Source: an uncultured Oscillospiraceae bacterium (lineage in GTDB: Bacteria; Bacillota; Clostridia; Oscillospirales; Oscillospiraceae). Taken from it: a stretch of DNA of 12,764 nt. The DNA is taken from positions 1 through 12,764 of the forward strand of contig CAAFLE010000017.1 in NCBI GenBank assembly GCA_900763675.1, written 5' to 3'. Position 1 is the first letter of the stretch; each line of letters starts with the position of its first letter. The position numbers and the translations under genes are program-made. Positions 1-6,420 of the stretch are shown piece after piece. The notes under the pieces are model-generated. The model had not been told where the DNA came from, searched no databases, and saw nothing but the letters and a program-made list of their open reading frames with translations.

Positions 1-17
1 AAAAGTGAATTTTTCTC

Positions 18-46
18 TTGACAAAACTGTATGACTGTGGTAGTGT
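18..46 (+). promoter_or_regulatory. sigma-A promoter of the GntR/ABC operon
   Basis: The -35 box TTGACA (18-23) is a perfect consensus. A 17-base spacer separates it from TAGTGT (41-46), a moderate -10 box preceded by TG at 38-39, which gives it an extended -10 character. It lies 41 bases before the GntR start codon. The -10 box overlaps the palindrome at 44-63, so the repressor would be expected to block this promoter directly. Confidence 0.75.
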
Positions 47-63
47 ACTAATCACTTAATACA
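44..63. promoter_or_regulatory. palindromic operator, probably for the YtrA-type GntR protein
   Basis: The 20-base sequence has the symmetric form TGTAnTAAnnnnTTAnTACA: the half-sites TGTA-C-TAA and TTA-A-TACA flank a four-base centre. It overlaps the -10 box and the expected transcription start. Repressors of the GntR YtrA subfamily commonly bind TGTA/TACA-type inverted repeats in their own promoters, so autorepression is the natural reading. The symmetry is read directly from the sequence; the binding partner is inferred from position. Confidence 0.65.
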
Positions 64-86
64 ATGACACGGCAAGGAGGGCGGTC

Positions 87-458
87 ATGGACTTTTCGAT
101 ACAGGGTTCGCGTCCGATCTGGCAGCAGCTCATGGAGCAGCTGGCGCGTCGGATCATCACGGGCGTATATCCGCAGGGGTCGCGGTTCCCGGCGGTACGG
201 GAGCTGGCGGCGGAGGCGGGCGTAAATCCCAACACGATGCAGCGGGCGATCACGCAGCTGGAAACGCTCGGGCTGGTCACGACGAACCGGACGCTCGGAC
301 GCACCGTTACGGAGGACGCCGCCGCGCTCGAGGAAATGCGGCGCCGCTTGGCGGTGGAATGCACGGAAGATTTTTTTAAGGATATGAAAGCGCTGGGCTA
401 TACCCGCGGCGAGGCGGCGGATATGGCGCAGGCGGAAAGGGACAGAAATGATGAATGA
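87..458 (+). CDS. GntR-family transcriptional regulator, YtrA subfamily
   Basis: A 123-residue DNA-binding protein expected to repress its own operon in the cytoplasm. Residues about 10-76 form the GntR winged helix-turn-helix: the family pattern PIWQQL, then FPAVRELAAEAGVNPNTMQRA (recognition helix region), then LETLGLV and the wing around NRTLGRTV. The roughly 47-residue helical tail is short and too small for a ligand-binding domain of the FadR or HutC type; this is the hallmark of the YtrA subfamily, where the tail serves dimerisation. The ATG follows AAGGAGG (74-80) by six bases. The stop lies 11 bases inside the following ATPase gene, and the pairing of a YtrA regulator with an ABC transporter is typical. 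The inducing signal is unknown; cell-wall-active compounds are a common theme in relatives. Confidence 0.92.
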   Translation: MDFSIQGSRPIWQQLMEQLARRIITGVYPQGSRFPAVRELAAEAGVNPNTMQRAITQLETLGLVTTNRTLGRTVTEDAAALEEMRRRLAVECTEDFFKDMKALGYTRGEAADMAQAERDRNDE

Positions 459-1185
459 AGAACTGGTAAAATGCACCGGGCTGTGCCGCAGCTTTGAAAC
501 GGTGCAGGCGCTGCGCGGCGTCGATCTGACGCTGACCTCCGGCAAGATCGTCGGTCTGCTCGGACCCAACGGCAGCGGCAAAACGACGCTCATCAAAATC
601 CTCAACGGACTTCTCCAGCCGAGCGCGGGCGAGGTCCGCATCGCGGGGTTCAAGCCCGGCGTCGAGACGAAGGCGATCACGAGCTTTCTGCCCGACCGCG
701 GGTATTTTCCCGAGTGGATGTGCGTCGGCGACATGATCGAGCTGTTCTCGGACTTCTATGCCGACTTTGACCGCGTCAAGGCGGAGGAGATGTGCCGCGT
801 TCTCGGTCTGGAAGCAAAAGCGAAGATCAAAACGCTTTCCAAGGGTACGCGGGAAAAGATGCAGCTCATGCTCGTCATGTCGCGCCGGGCGCGGCTCTAT
901 CTGCTCGACGAGCCGATCGCGGGCGTCGATCCGGCGGCACGCGAGTTTATTCTGCGGACGATTCTGACGAATTATAACGAAAACGGTACGGTACTCATTT
1001 CCACGCACCTCATTCTCGATGTTGAGCAGGTGCTGGACGAGGCGGTGTTCCTCCAGCAGGGACAGATCGTCCTGCACGAGAGTACCGACAGCATCCGCGA
1101 GCGCACCGGCGGCAGCGTGGACGAGCTGTTCCGCAATATGTTCCGTGCGCCGGTCTGGAATGGAGGGGAAAACAATGCTCGGTAA
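448..1185 (+). CDS. ABC transporter ATP-binding protein
   Basis: A 245-residue ATPase subunit that should power the membrane protein encoded next. Visible motifs: Walker A GPNGSGKT (39-46), signature LSKGT (130-134, in place of LSGGQ), Walker B LYLLDE (150-155), D-loop GVD (159-161) and switch histidine H187 in STH. The usual Q-loop glutamine appears to be replaced by aspartate (FLPDRGYF, D83). The C-terminal part (about 200-245) is the short extension usual for exporter-type ATPases of the YtrB/BcrA kind. Two adjacent ATG codons (448 and 451) are possible starts; both overlap the GntR gene, which suggests translational coupling. An AG-rich GGAAAGG lies just upstream. The substrate cannot be read from the sequence. 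Confidence 0.93.
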   Translation: MMNEELVKCTGLCRSFETVQALRGVDLTLTSGKIVGLLGPNGSGKTTLIKILNGLLQPSAGEVRIAGFKPGVETKAITSFLPDRGYFPEWMCVGDMIELFSDFYADFDRVKAEEMCRVLGLEAKAKIKTLSKGTREKMQLMLVMSRRARLYLLDEPIAGVDPAAREFILRTILTNYNENGTVLISTHLILDVEQVLDEAVFLQQGQIVLHESTDSIRERTGGSVDELFRNMFRAPVWNGGENNAR

Positions 1186-2029
1186 ATTGATGAAATACGA
1201 TATGCGTTCGGGCTTCCGCAAGTTTGCGCTCATCTGGATCGGACTGGCGGCGCTCGGCGTGATCAACGGCTTTACGGTCAAGTATGTGCTGGACGGCGAA
1301 AACCAGAACCAGCTTGTGAACTTTTTTCTCGGCGTGCTGCCGATGATGCTTCTGGTCGCGCTGTATGTGGCGATGGGCATTTTCGTGCTGGTGTTTATTG
1401 TGGAGCGGTTCTATAAGGGACTGCTCGGCGACGAGGGCTATCTTATGTTCACGCTGCCGGTCACGACCTCGGCGCACATCGGCTCGAAGCTCCTGACGGG
1501 CATGATCTTTGCGATCCTCAGCACGCTTGTCGCCATCGTGAGCGGCATACTGCTGATGCTTGTGCTGGAACCGGTCGGGCTTCGCGAGACCATCCGGGCG
1601 TGGAGCGGGATGTCCGCCTATCTGCGGGATAACCCGCTGCCTGCCGGCACGGGCTGGGTCATGGCGGAATTTGCGGTGTATACGCTCGTGGCGATGGCGG
1701 CTGCCAATCTGCAGATCTATACCGCCATTTCCATCGGACATCTGGCAAAGAAGCACCGCGGCGGCTTTGCGCTGCTCGCCTATGTCGGCATCAGCATCGC
1801 CTTCAGCATTATTATGAATGGGTGCATGTCGCTCCTCCTCCAGTCTGATGCATTTCCCAATGTGCTGTTGAACTGGGAGTTCTGCTTGGACGATACCGGC
1901 TGGCATGTTCAGGGCGTCGGCATGATGGCCGCGGCGCTCGGCGTGGCGCTCGGTCTGGAGCTTATCAAGGGCGTCGGCTTCTTCTTCGCCACCCGCGCCA
2001 TCCTCAATAAGCGCCTCAATCTCGAATAA
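1175..2029 (+). CDS. ABC transporter membrane protein (ABC-2 type)
   Basis: A 284-residue integral membrane protein and the likely permease partner of the preceding ATPase. I chose ATG 1175 because GGAGGGG (1162-1168) lies six bases before it and because residues MLGKLMKYDMRSGFRK are the usual cytoplasmic start of ABC-2-like permeases; an open frame extending back to 1019 is only the shadow of the ATPase gene. About six hydrophobic stretches are visible: near 20-38, 48-76, 100-128, 160-190, 196-222 and 250-275. A charged loop with FYKGLLGDEGYLMFTLPV lies between the second and third; this phrase is frequent in the family. The gene overlaps the ATPase by 11 bases and is followed directly by a terminator, so it ends the operon. 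The transported compound is unknown. Confidence 0.85.
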   Translation: MLGKLMKYDMRSGFRKFALIWIGLAALGVINGFTVKYVLDGENQNQLVNFFLGVLPMMLLVALYVAMGIFVLVFIVERFYKGLLGDEGYLMFTLPVTTSAHIGSKLLTGMIFAILSTLVAIVSGILLMLVLEPVGLRETIRAWSGMSAYLRDNPLPAGTGWVMAEFAVYTLVAMAAANLQIYTAISIGHLAKKHRGGFALLAYVGISIAFSIIMNGCMSLLLQSDAFPNVLLNWEFCLDDTGWHVQGVGMMAAALGVALGLELIKGVGFFFATRAILNKRLNLE

Positions 2030-2041
2030 CGCTCTTTTCTG

Positions 2042-2078
2042 CGTCCCCGTCCGGAGCATTCCGGACGGGGACGTTTTT
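2042..2078 (+). terminator. rho-independent terminator of the GntR/ABC operon
   Basis: A perfect 14-base-pair stem (2042-2055 with 2060-2073) closes a GCAT loop and is followed by TTTTT (2074-2078). It starts 12 bases after the permease stop codon. Confidence 0.93.
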
Positions 2079-2117
2079 GGCAAAGGCAGCGCCGGCGTAT
2101 TCAGGCGAATCCGTTTG

Positions 2118-2357
2118 TCAGACTCCGGCTTTTTTCAAAAACTTTTCCATCCTGTCCATATAGTACTCTGCCTGGACGATAAACCCTGCATGACCGCCGG
2201 GAACACGGAGAATTTCTGCATCCAGTTTTCCAAATAGATCCGCAAGACGGTTCTGATCCTCTTTTTTGAAAATGTCTTTCTCCGGAAGGAGAACCTGTAT
2301 CTTTCCTCTCAGATACTCGAAATCATTCTCTTCAAAAATCGGATAGTTCCTCAGCAT
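2118..2357 (-). pseudogene. C-terminal remnant of an alpha/beta hydrolase
   Basis: The 79-codon frame reads like only the last part of an alpha/beta hydrolase. There is a strand and acid turn (KIQVLLPEKDIF, residues about 19-30, where the catalytic-triad Asp normally sits), a helix, then a strand ending in LRVPGGHAGFIV, whose His would be the catalytic-triad histidine, and a final helix MDRMEKFLKKAG. The nucleophile elbow (GxSxG) and the whole N-terminal core are absent. An in-frame stop (TGA) lies two codons before the ATG, and no convincing ribosome binding site precedes it. Base composition and codons are clearly AT-richer than the flanking genes, which suggests later arrival followed by decay. 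A small expressed protein is possible but less likely. Confidence 0.6.
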
Positions 2358-2433
2358 AACTCAAGGGATGCGCCTTCCCGGATTTCCTGAAACACTATAG
2401 AAAACGCCTTTCCGGCAAAATTCAAAAAATGGC

Positions 2434-2462
2434 TTGAGAGACGGTACGGTGTCTGCTATAAT
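2434..2462 (+). promoter_or_regulatory. sigma-A promoter of ychF
   Basis: TTGAGA (2434-2439), a 17-base spacer and a perfect TATAAT (2457-2462). TG at 2454-2455 adds an extended -10. Transcription should start near 2469, about 30 bases before the ychF start. Confidence 0.85.
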
Positions 2463-2483
2463 CCCTCTGGAAGCAAAGAATAC

Positions 2484-2490
2484 AAGGAGA
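2484..2490 (+). promoter_or_regulatory. ribosome binding site deciding the ychF start
   Basis: AAGGAGA abuts the first in-frame ATG at 2490, leaving no spacing, so that codon cannot be used from this site. The next in-frame ATG at 2502, 11 bases downstream, gives a workable spacing and the family's standard N-terminus MKLGIVGLPN. Confidence 0.75.
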
Positions 2491-2501
2491 TGCAGCAATA
2501 T

Positions 2502-3605
2502 ATGAAATTAGGTATCGTGGGTCTGCCCAATGTGGGCAAGAGCACGCTTTTCAACGCTCTGACGAACGCCGGCGCGGAGTCCGCCAACTATCCGTTCTGC
2601 ACCATCGAGCCGAACGTCGGCGTCGTCGCGGTGCCGGACGAGCGGCTGGACTATCTCGCGGAGATGTACCAGCCGAAGAAATACACCCCCGCCACCATCG
2701 AGTTTGTGGACATCGCGGGGCTTGTCAAGGGCGCGTCGCAGGGCGAAGGTCTCGGCAACAAGTTCCTCGGCGACATCCGCAATACCGACGCTATCGTCCA
2801 TGTCGTGCGCTGCTTTGACAATGCCGACATCATCCGTCACGAATGCTCGCACGACCCCGTGAGCGACATTGAGACCGTTGATCTCGAGTTGATCCTCGCC
2901 GACATCGAAATGCTGCGCCGCCGCCAGGACAAGGCGGAGAAGAACGCCAAGAGCGGCGATAAGAAGTTCAAAAAGGAAGCGGAGGTCCTTGCCCGCCTCA
3001 TCGAGTGGATGGACGGCGGACGCTCTGCCCGCAGCTTTGACGCGACGGACGAGGAACGCGAGATCATCGCCGCGTCCGACCTTCTGACGAACAAGCCCAT
3101 CATCTATGCTGCCAACCTCGACGAGGACGGCTTCTCCGCCGGGGCGGAGAACAATGCCTATTACCGGCAGGTCAGGGAGCTTGCCGACGCCGAGGGCAGC
3201 CGTGTGCTGCCGGTGTGCGCCCGGTTTGAGCAGGAGATCGCGGAGCTGGACGAGGACGAACGCGCCGTGTTCATGGAAGAGCTGGGCATGACCGAGTCCG
3301 GCTTGCAGCGCCTCATTCAGGCATCCTACGAGCTGCTGGGACTCATTTCTTTCCTCACTGCCGGCAGCGACGAGGTCCGCGCATGGACGATCCGCCGCGG
3401 CACCAAAGCGCCGCAGGCGGCGGGCAAGATCCACACCGACTTTGAAAAGGGCTTCATCCGCGCCGAGATCGTGGCGTTTGACGATCTCAAGGCGTGCGGC
3501 AGCATGGCGGCGGCGAAGGAAAAGGGACTTGTCCGGCTCGAGGGCAAGGACTACGTGATGCACGACGGCGACGTGACGCTTTTCCGCTTCAACGTTTCCA
3601 AGTGA
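2502..3605 (+). CDS. ychF: ribosome-binding ATPase YchF (Obg/OLA1 family)
   Basis: A 367-residue P-loop ATPase that associates with ribosomes and is linked to stress responses; a near-universal bacterial protein of close to this length (about 363 in E. coli). In order: G1/P-loop GLPNVGKST (7-15), G3 DIAGLVKGAS (from 70), a helical insertion (about 130-165, rich in Lys and Glu), the G4 position NLDE (205-208) instead of NKxD, and a C-terminal TGS domain (about 280-364). The altered G4 is the family trait that favours ATP over GTP. The start was set at 2502 from the ribosome binding site spacing and the conserved N-terminus. The stop codon TGA overlaps the GTG start of the next gene, so the two are probably co-transcribed and translationally coupled. 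Confidence 0.97.
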   Translation: MKLGIVGLPNVGKSTLFNALTNAGAESANYPFCTIEPNVGVVAVPDERLDYLAEMYQPKKYTPATIEFVDIAGLVKGASQGEGLGNKFLGDIRNTDAIVHVVRCFDNADIIRHECSHDPVSDIETVDLELILADIEMLRRRQDKAEKNAKSGDKKFKKEAEVLARLIEWMDGGRSARSFDATDEEREIIAASDLLTNKPIIYAANLDEDGFSAGAENNAYYRQVRELADAEGSRVLPVCARFEQEIAELDEDERAVFMEELGMTESGLQRLIQASYELLGLISFLTAGSDEVRAWTIRRGTKAPQAAGKIHTDFEKGFIRAEIVAFDDLKACGSMAAAKEKGLVRLEGKDYVMHDGDVTLFRFNVSK

Positions 3606-4300
3606 AAAACCGCATAGGCTTTCTCGATGCATGGCGGGCAGCGGCGCTGCTCGCCATGATCGTATGGCACTTCCTTTACGATCTTTCCGCCGAGGGGCTG
3701 CTGCCGCCGTCCCTCCCGCAAAACGGCGTCATGGAGCTTTTCCGGCTTCTGATCGCGGGGAGCTTCGTTTCGATCTCCGGCGTATGCGCGGCGCTGTCGC
3801 GCCGCCCTTTGCGCCGGGGACTCATCGTGTTCGCCGCGGCGCTGCTCGTGTCGGCAGTCACCGATCTTTTCGGCACGCCGGTGCGCTGGGGGATACTGCA
3901 TCTTCTGGGGACGTGTATGATGCTCTATGCCGCCGTGGGAAAGCGATGGGCGGCGCTTCCGGCTGCCGCCGCGTGCGGCGCGGCGCTCCTCGTTTTCGCG
4001 CTGGCGTTCCCGCTGCCGCTGTACGTCCGGGTGGACGCGCCGTTTCTCTTTCCGTTCGGGCTGCGCACGGCGGCGTTTTCCTCGGCGGACTATTATCCGC
4101 TTCTGCCGTGGGCGGGGCTGTTTTTCGCCGCCGCCGCGGCGGCGAAGCGGCTGGAGGAACTGCCGCCGGAGGAGAAATTCACGCCCGCGCCGCGGTTTTT
4201 CGCGTGGCTGAGCCGCCGGTCGCTCGCAGTGTATCTTCTCCACCAGCCGGTGCTGCTCGCGGTAACGGCGCTGCTTGAGTCTGCGACGCGGGGGACTTGA
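3602..4300 (+). CDS. DUF1624 (HGSNAT-like) integral membrane protein
   Basis: A 232-residue membrane protein of the DUF1624 / heparan-alpha-glucosaminide N-acetyltransferase catalytic-domain family; a transmembrane acyl transfer role is possible but unproven for bacterial members. Family marks: R4 and FLDAWRA (7-13), the first membrane helix with H23 and D27 (WHFLYDL), the loop SISGVCAAL, GILHLLG with H100 (97-103), YYPLLPWAG and the terminal helix with AVYLLHQPVLLAV. About six membrane segments can be traced. The start is GTG 3602, which shares bases with the ychF stop (GTGA). No good ribosome binding site precedes it, so it likely depends on ribosomes finishing ychF. Starting later would cut off the conserved R and D residues. 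The stop codon lies inside the -35 box of the thrS promoter. Confidence 0.85.
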   Translation: MKNRIGFLDAWRAAALLAMIVWHFLYDLSAEGLLPPSLPQNGVMELFRLLIAGSFVSISGVCAALSRRPLRRGLIVFAAALLVSAVTDLFGTPVRWGILHLLGTCMMLYAAVGKRWAALPAAAACGAALLVFALAFPLPLYVRVDAPFLFPFGLRTAAFSSADYYPLLPWAGLFFAAAAAAKRLEELPPEEKFTPAPRFFAWLSRRSLAVYLLHQPVLLAVTALLESATRGT

Positions 4301-4325
4301 CACCCGCTTTTTTTGGGTGTATAGT
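4297..4325 (+). promoter_or_regulatory. sigma-A promoter of the thrS T-box leader
   Basis: TTGACA (4297-4302), a 17-base spacer and TATAGT (4320-4325), close to consensus. The -35 box contains the stop codon of the preceding gene. The spacer holds a small inverted repeat, ACACCC (4300-4305) and GGGTGT (4315-4320), around a run of seven T. Confidence 0.85.
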
Positions 4326-4331
4326 CCCGAC

Positions 4332-4550
4332 ATAGGCGTTGATGGGAAACGCCCGGAGGAGTCCTCGCAGAGAGGGACGCGGCTTGGTGAAAGCGTCCTG
4401 CGGACAAGCTCGGAGCCGACCGTCCCGGAGCCGGTGGGAGGAAATGCCCGCCCGTGAGCCGTCGTTACCGGCGAATGAGTGAAATAACAGGGTGGAACCG
4501 TGTTTTCAAAGCACCCCTGTGCCGTCTGCCGGCATGGGCGTGCTTTTTTG
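4332..4550 (+). ncRNA. T-box riboswitch (threonine type), leader of thrS
   Basis: A leader RNA that reads the charging state of tRNA-Thr. The T-box core AGGGTGGAACCG lies at 4489-4500; its UGGA is the stretch that pairs with an uncharged tRNA end. Stem I marks are visible: AGAGAG at 4369-4374, the apical helix GGACGC (4375-4380) with GCGTCC (4393-4398) around GGTGAAA, and a probable specifier codon ACC (Thr) at 4419-4421 just before the GGAG of the 3' side. The antiterminator can form from GGGTG (4490-4494) with CACCC (4512-4516); those same CACCC bases form the 5' arm of the terminator at 4511-4549, so the two structures exclude each other. Uncharged tRNA-Thr should therefore allow read-through into thrS. 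The specifier assignment is less certain than the class. Confidence 0.92.
4511..4549 (+). terminator. conditional terminator of the thrS T-box
   Basis: A 14-position stem (4511-4524 with 4530-4543) with one C-C mismatch and two G-U pairs, a five-base loop, and six T (4544-4549). Its 5' arm overlaps the antiterminator partner sequence. Confidence 0.88.
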
Positions 4551-4594
4551 TTTTTTGGTTGAAAAGAAAAAATATATATACCGGAGGAAGCATT

Positions 4595-6349
4595 ATGGAA
4601 GACTACGCATACAGCTGGGAAAACCCCGAATACCGCAAAACGTACCATCACACCTGCTCGCACGTGATGGCGCAGGCGATCTGCCGTCTGTATCCCGGCA
4701 CGAAGCTCGCCATCGGTCCGGCGATCGAGGACGGCTTTTACTACGACATCGACAGCGAGCACACGTTCTCTCCCGACGACTTTGAAGCCATCGAGAAGGA
4801 AATGCGCAAGATCTGCAAGGAAAAGCTGAAGCTCGAGCGCTTTGAGCTGCCCCGCGCCGAGGCGGTTGCGCTCATGGAAAAGGCGGAGCAGCCCTACAAG
4901 GTCGAGCTGATCCACGATCTGCCGGAGGACGCCGTCATCTCCTTCTACCGTCAGGGCGAGTTCACCGACCTGTGCGCCGGTCCGCATCTGGATTCCACGG
5001 GCCGCATCAAGGGCAACGGCATCAAGATCACGAACGTCACGGGCGCTTACTGGCGCGGCGACTCCAACCGCAAAATGCTCCAGCGCTTTTACGCCGTGAG
5101 CTTCCCGAGCAAGGATATGCTCGACGAGTATCTTGCCCGCATCGAGGAAGCGAAGAAGCGCGACCACCGCAAGCTTGGCAAGGAGCTGGGGCTGTTCACG
5201 CTCATGGACGAGGGTCCCGGCTTCCCGTTCTTCCTGCCGAAGGGCATGGTGCTGCGCAACACGCTGATCGACTACTGGCGGCAGGTGCATAAGCGCTACG
5301 GCTATGTGGAAATTTCCACGCCGATGATCCTCAACCGTGCGCTGTGGGAGCGCTCCGGTCACTGGGCGCACTACAAGCAGAATATGTATACGACCGTCAT
5401 CGACGGCGAGGACTACGCCATCAAGCCGATGAACTGCCCCGGCGGAATGCTGGTCTACAAATCCGAGCCGCACTCCTACCGCGATCTGCCCCTGCGCATG
5501 GGCGAGCTGGGTCTTGTCCACCGGCACGAGCTGTCCGGCGCTCTGCACGGTCTGTTCCGCGTAAGATGCTTCACGCAGGACGATGCGCACATCTTCATGA
5601 CGTGGGAGCAGATGAAGGACGAGATCAAGAATGTCGTCCGTCTGTTCGACGAGGTCTACTCCGTGTTCGGTCTGAAGTACGAGATCGAGGTCTCCACCAT
5701 GCCCGAGGACCACATGGGCGACGAGAAGGACTGGGATTTCGCCACCGAAACGCTCAAAGCCGCCGTGACCGAGATGGGCAAGAGCTATGTCATCAACGAG
5801 GGCGACGGCGCGTTCTACGGCCCGAAGCTCGACTTCCACCTTGCCGACAGTCTCGGCCGCACGTGGCAGTGCGGAACCATCCAGCTCGATATGCAGCTGC
5901 CGGAGCGGTTTGAGCTGGAATACACCGGCGCGGACGGCGAGAAGCACCGCCCGGTCATGATCCACCGCGTCGTTCTCGGCTCCATCGAGCGCTTCATCGG
6001 CATCATCACCGAGCATTTCGCCGGCGCATTCCCGGTGTGGCTCGCGCCGGTGCAGGTGCGCGTCCTCACGATCACCGACCGTGCGAACGCCGCCGCCGAA
6101 AAGGTCGCCGCGGCGCTTGACGCGGCGGGCATCCGCGTGGAAAAGGACCTCCGCAACGAGAAGATCGGCAAGAAGATCGCCGAGGGCAGAAGCCAGAAGA
6201 TCCCGTATCTGCTCGTCATCGGCGACAAGGAAGCCGAGAGCGGCGACGTCGCGGTGCGCAGCCGCGCCGGGGACGAGGGCGTTATGACGCTCGACGCCTT
6301 CCTTGCGCGGATCGGCGAGGAAGTCCGCACGAAGAAAACCGACCTTTAA
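4595..6349 (+). CDS. thrS: threonine--tRNA ligase (ThrRS) lacking the TGS domain
   Basis: A 584-residue class II aminoacyl-tRNA synthetase that joins threonine to tRNA-Thr in the cytoplasm. The N2 editing domain comes first, with H19xxxH23 (HTCSH) and C127xxxH131 (CAGPH). The catalytic core has motif 2 around RHELSGALHGLFRVRCF, the zinc ligands C281, H332 and H457 (spacing 51 and 125, close to the E. coli C334/H385/H511 pattern), and motif 3 VLGSIERFIGI. An anticodon-binding domain fills about 480-575. The usual N-terminal TGS domain of about 60 residues is missing. ATG 4595 was chosen because GGAGGA (4583-4588) lies six bases before it; the open frame extends further back only through the T-box leader, ending at a terminator hairpin. 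Confidence 0.96.
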   Translation: MEDYAYSWENPEYRKTYHHTCSHVMAQAICRLYPGTKLAIGPAIEDGFYYDIDSEHTFSPDDFEAIEKEMRKICKEKLKLERFELPRAEAVALMEKAEQPYKVELIHDLPEDAVISFYRQGEFTDLCAGPHLDSTGRIKGNGIKITNVTGAYWRGDSNRKMLQRFYAVSFPSKDMLDEYLARIEEAKKRDHRKLGKELGLFTLMDEGPGFPFFLPKGMVLRNTLIDYWRQVHKRYGYVEISTPMILNRALWERSGHWAHYKQNMYTTVIDGEDYAIKPMNCPGGMLVYKSEPHSYRDLPLRMGELGLVHRHELSGALHGLFRVRCFTQDDAHIFMTWEQMKDEIKNVVRLFDEVYSVFGLKYEIEVSTMPEDHMGDEKDWDFATETLKAAVTEMGKSYVINEGDGAFYGPKLDFHLADSLGRTWQCGTIQLDMQLPERFELEYTGADGEKHRPVMIHRVVLGSIERFIGIITEHFAGAFPVWLAPVQVRVLTITDRANAAAEKVAAALDAAGIRVEKDLRNEKIGKKIAEGRSQKIPYLLVIGDKEAESGDVAVRSRAGDEGVMTLDAFLARIGEEVRTKKTDL

Positions 6350-6382
6350 AAAACAGAATTTGACATCATAAATCAAATTGCG

Positions 6383-6420
6383 CCCCTCCAAACTATAAAA
6401 AACGGTTTGGAGGGGTTTTT
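6383..6420 (+). terminator. terminator of thrS, overlapping the next gene's ribosome binding site
   Basis: A perfect 11-base-pair stem, CCCCTCCAAAC (6383-6393) with GTTTGGAGGGG (6405-6415), has an 11-base A-rich loop and TTTTT (6416-6420). The ATG of the next gene follows directly at 6421. The GGAGGGG in the 3' arm is also that gene's ribosome binding site. Confidence 0.9.
6409..6415 (+). promoter_or_regulatory. ribosome binding site of sleB inside the terminator stem
   Basis: GGAGGGG lies five bases before the ATG at 6421 (GGAGG seven bases before). It is fully paired in the terminator hairpin, so any read-through transcript from thrS would hide it. A TATAAA in the loop (6394-6399) could be a -10 box giving a transcript that begins inside the 3' arm with the site free, but no good -35 box stands at the right distance; TTGACA at 6360-6365 is 28 bases away. 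Confidence 0.6.

Noticed and set aside
1019..1174. An upstream extension of the ABC membrane protein
   Set aside because: It lies wholly within the ATPase gene in another frame, and the ribosome binding site and membrane-protein N-terminus both support 1175.
2508..3632. A 374-codon minus-strand frame opposite ychF
   Set aside because: It is the antisense shadow of ychF; no domain or ribosome binding site was seen.
4454..4594. An upstream extension of ThrRS to a start inside the T-box leader
   Set aside because: It would translate the antiterminator and terminator region and gives no TGS-like sequence.
3551..6391. A 946-codon open frame on the minus strand opposite the DUF1624 gene and thrS
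   Set aside because: It mirrors the codon pattern of well-identified plus-strand genes, is rich in Arg, Ala and His as expected for a GC-rich antisense frame, has no recognisable domain, and crosses a promoter, a T-box and a terminator.
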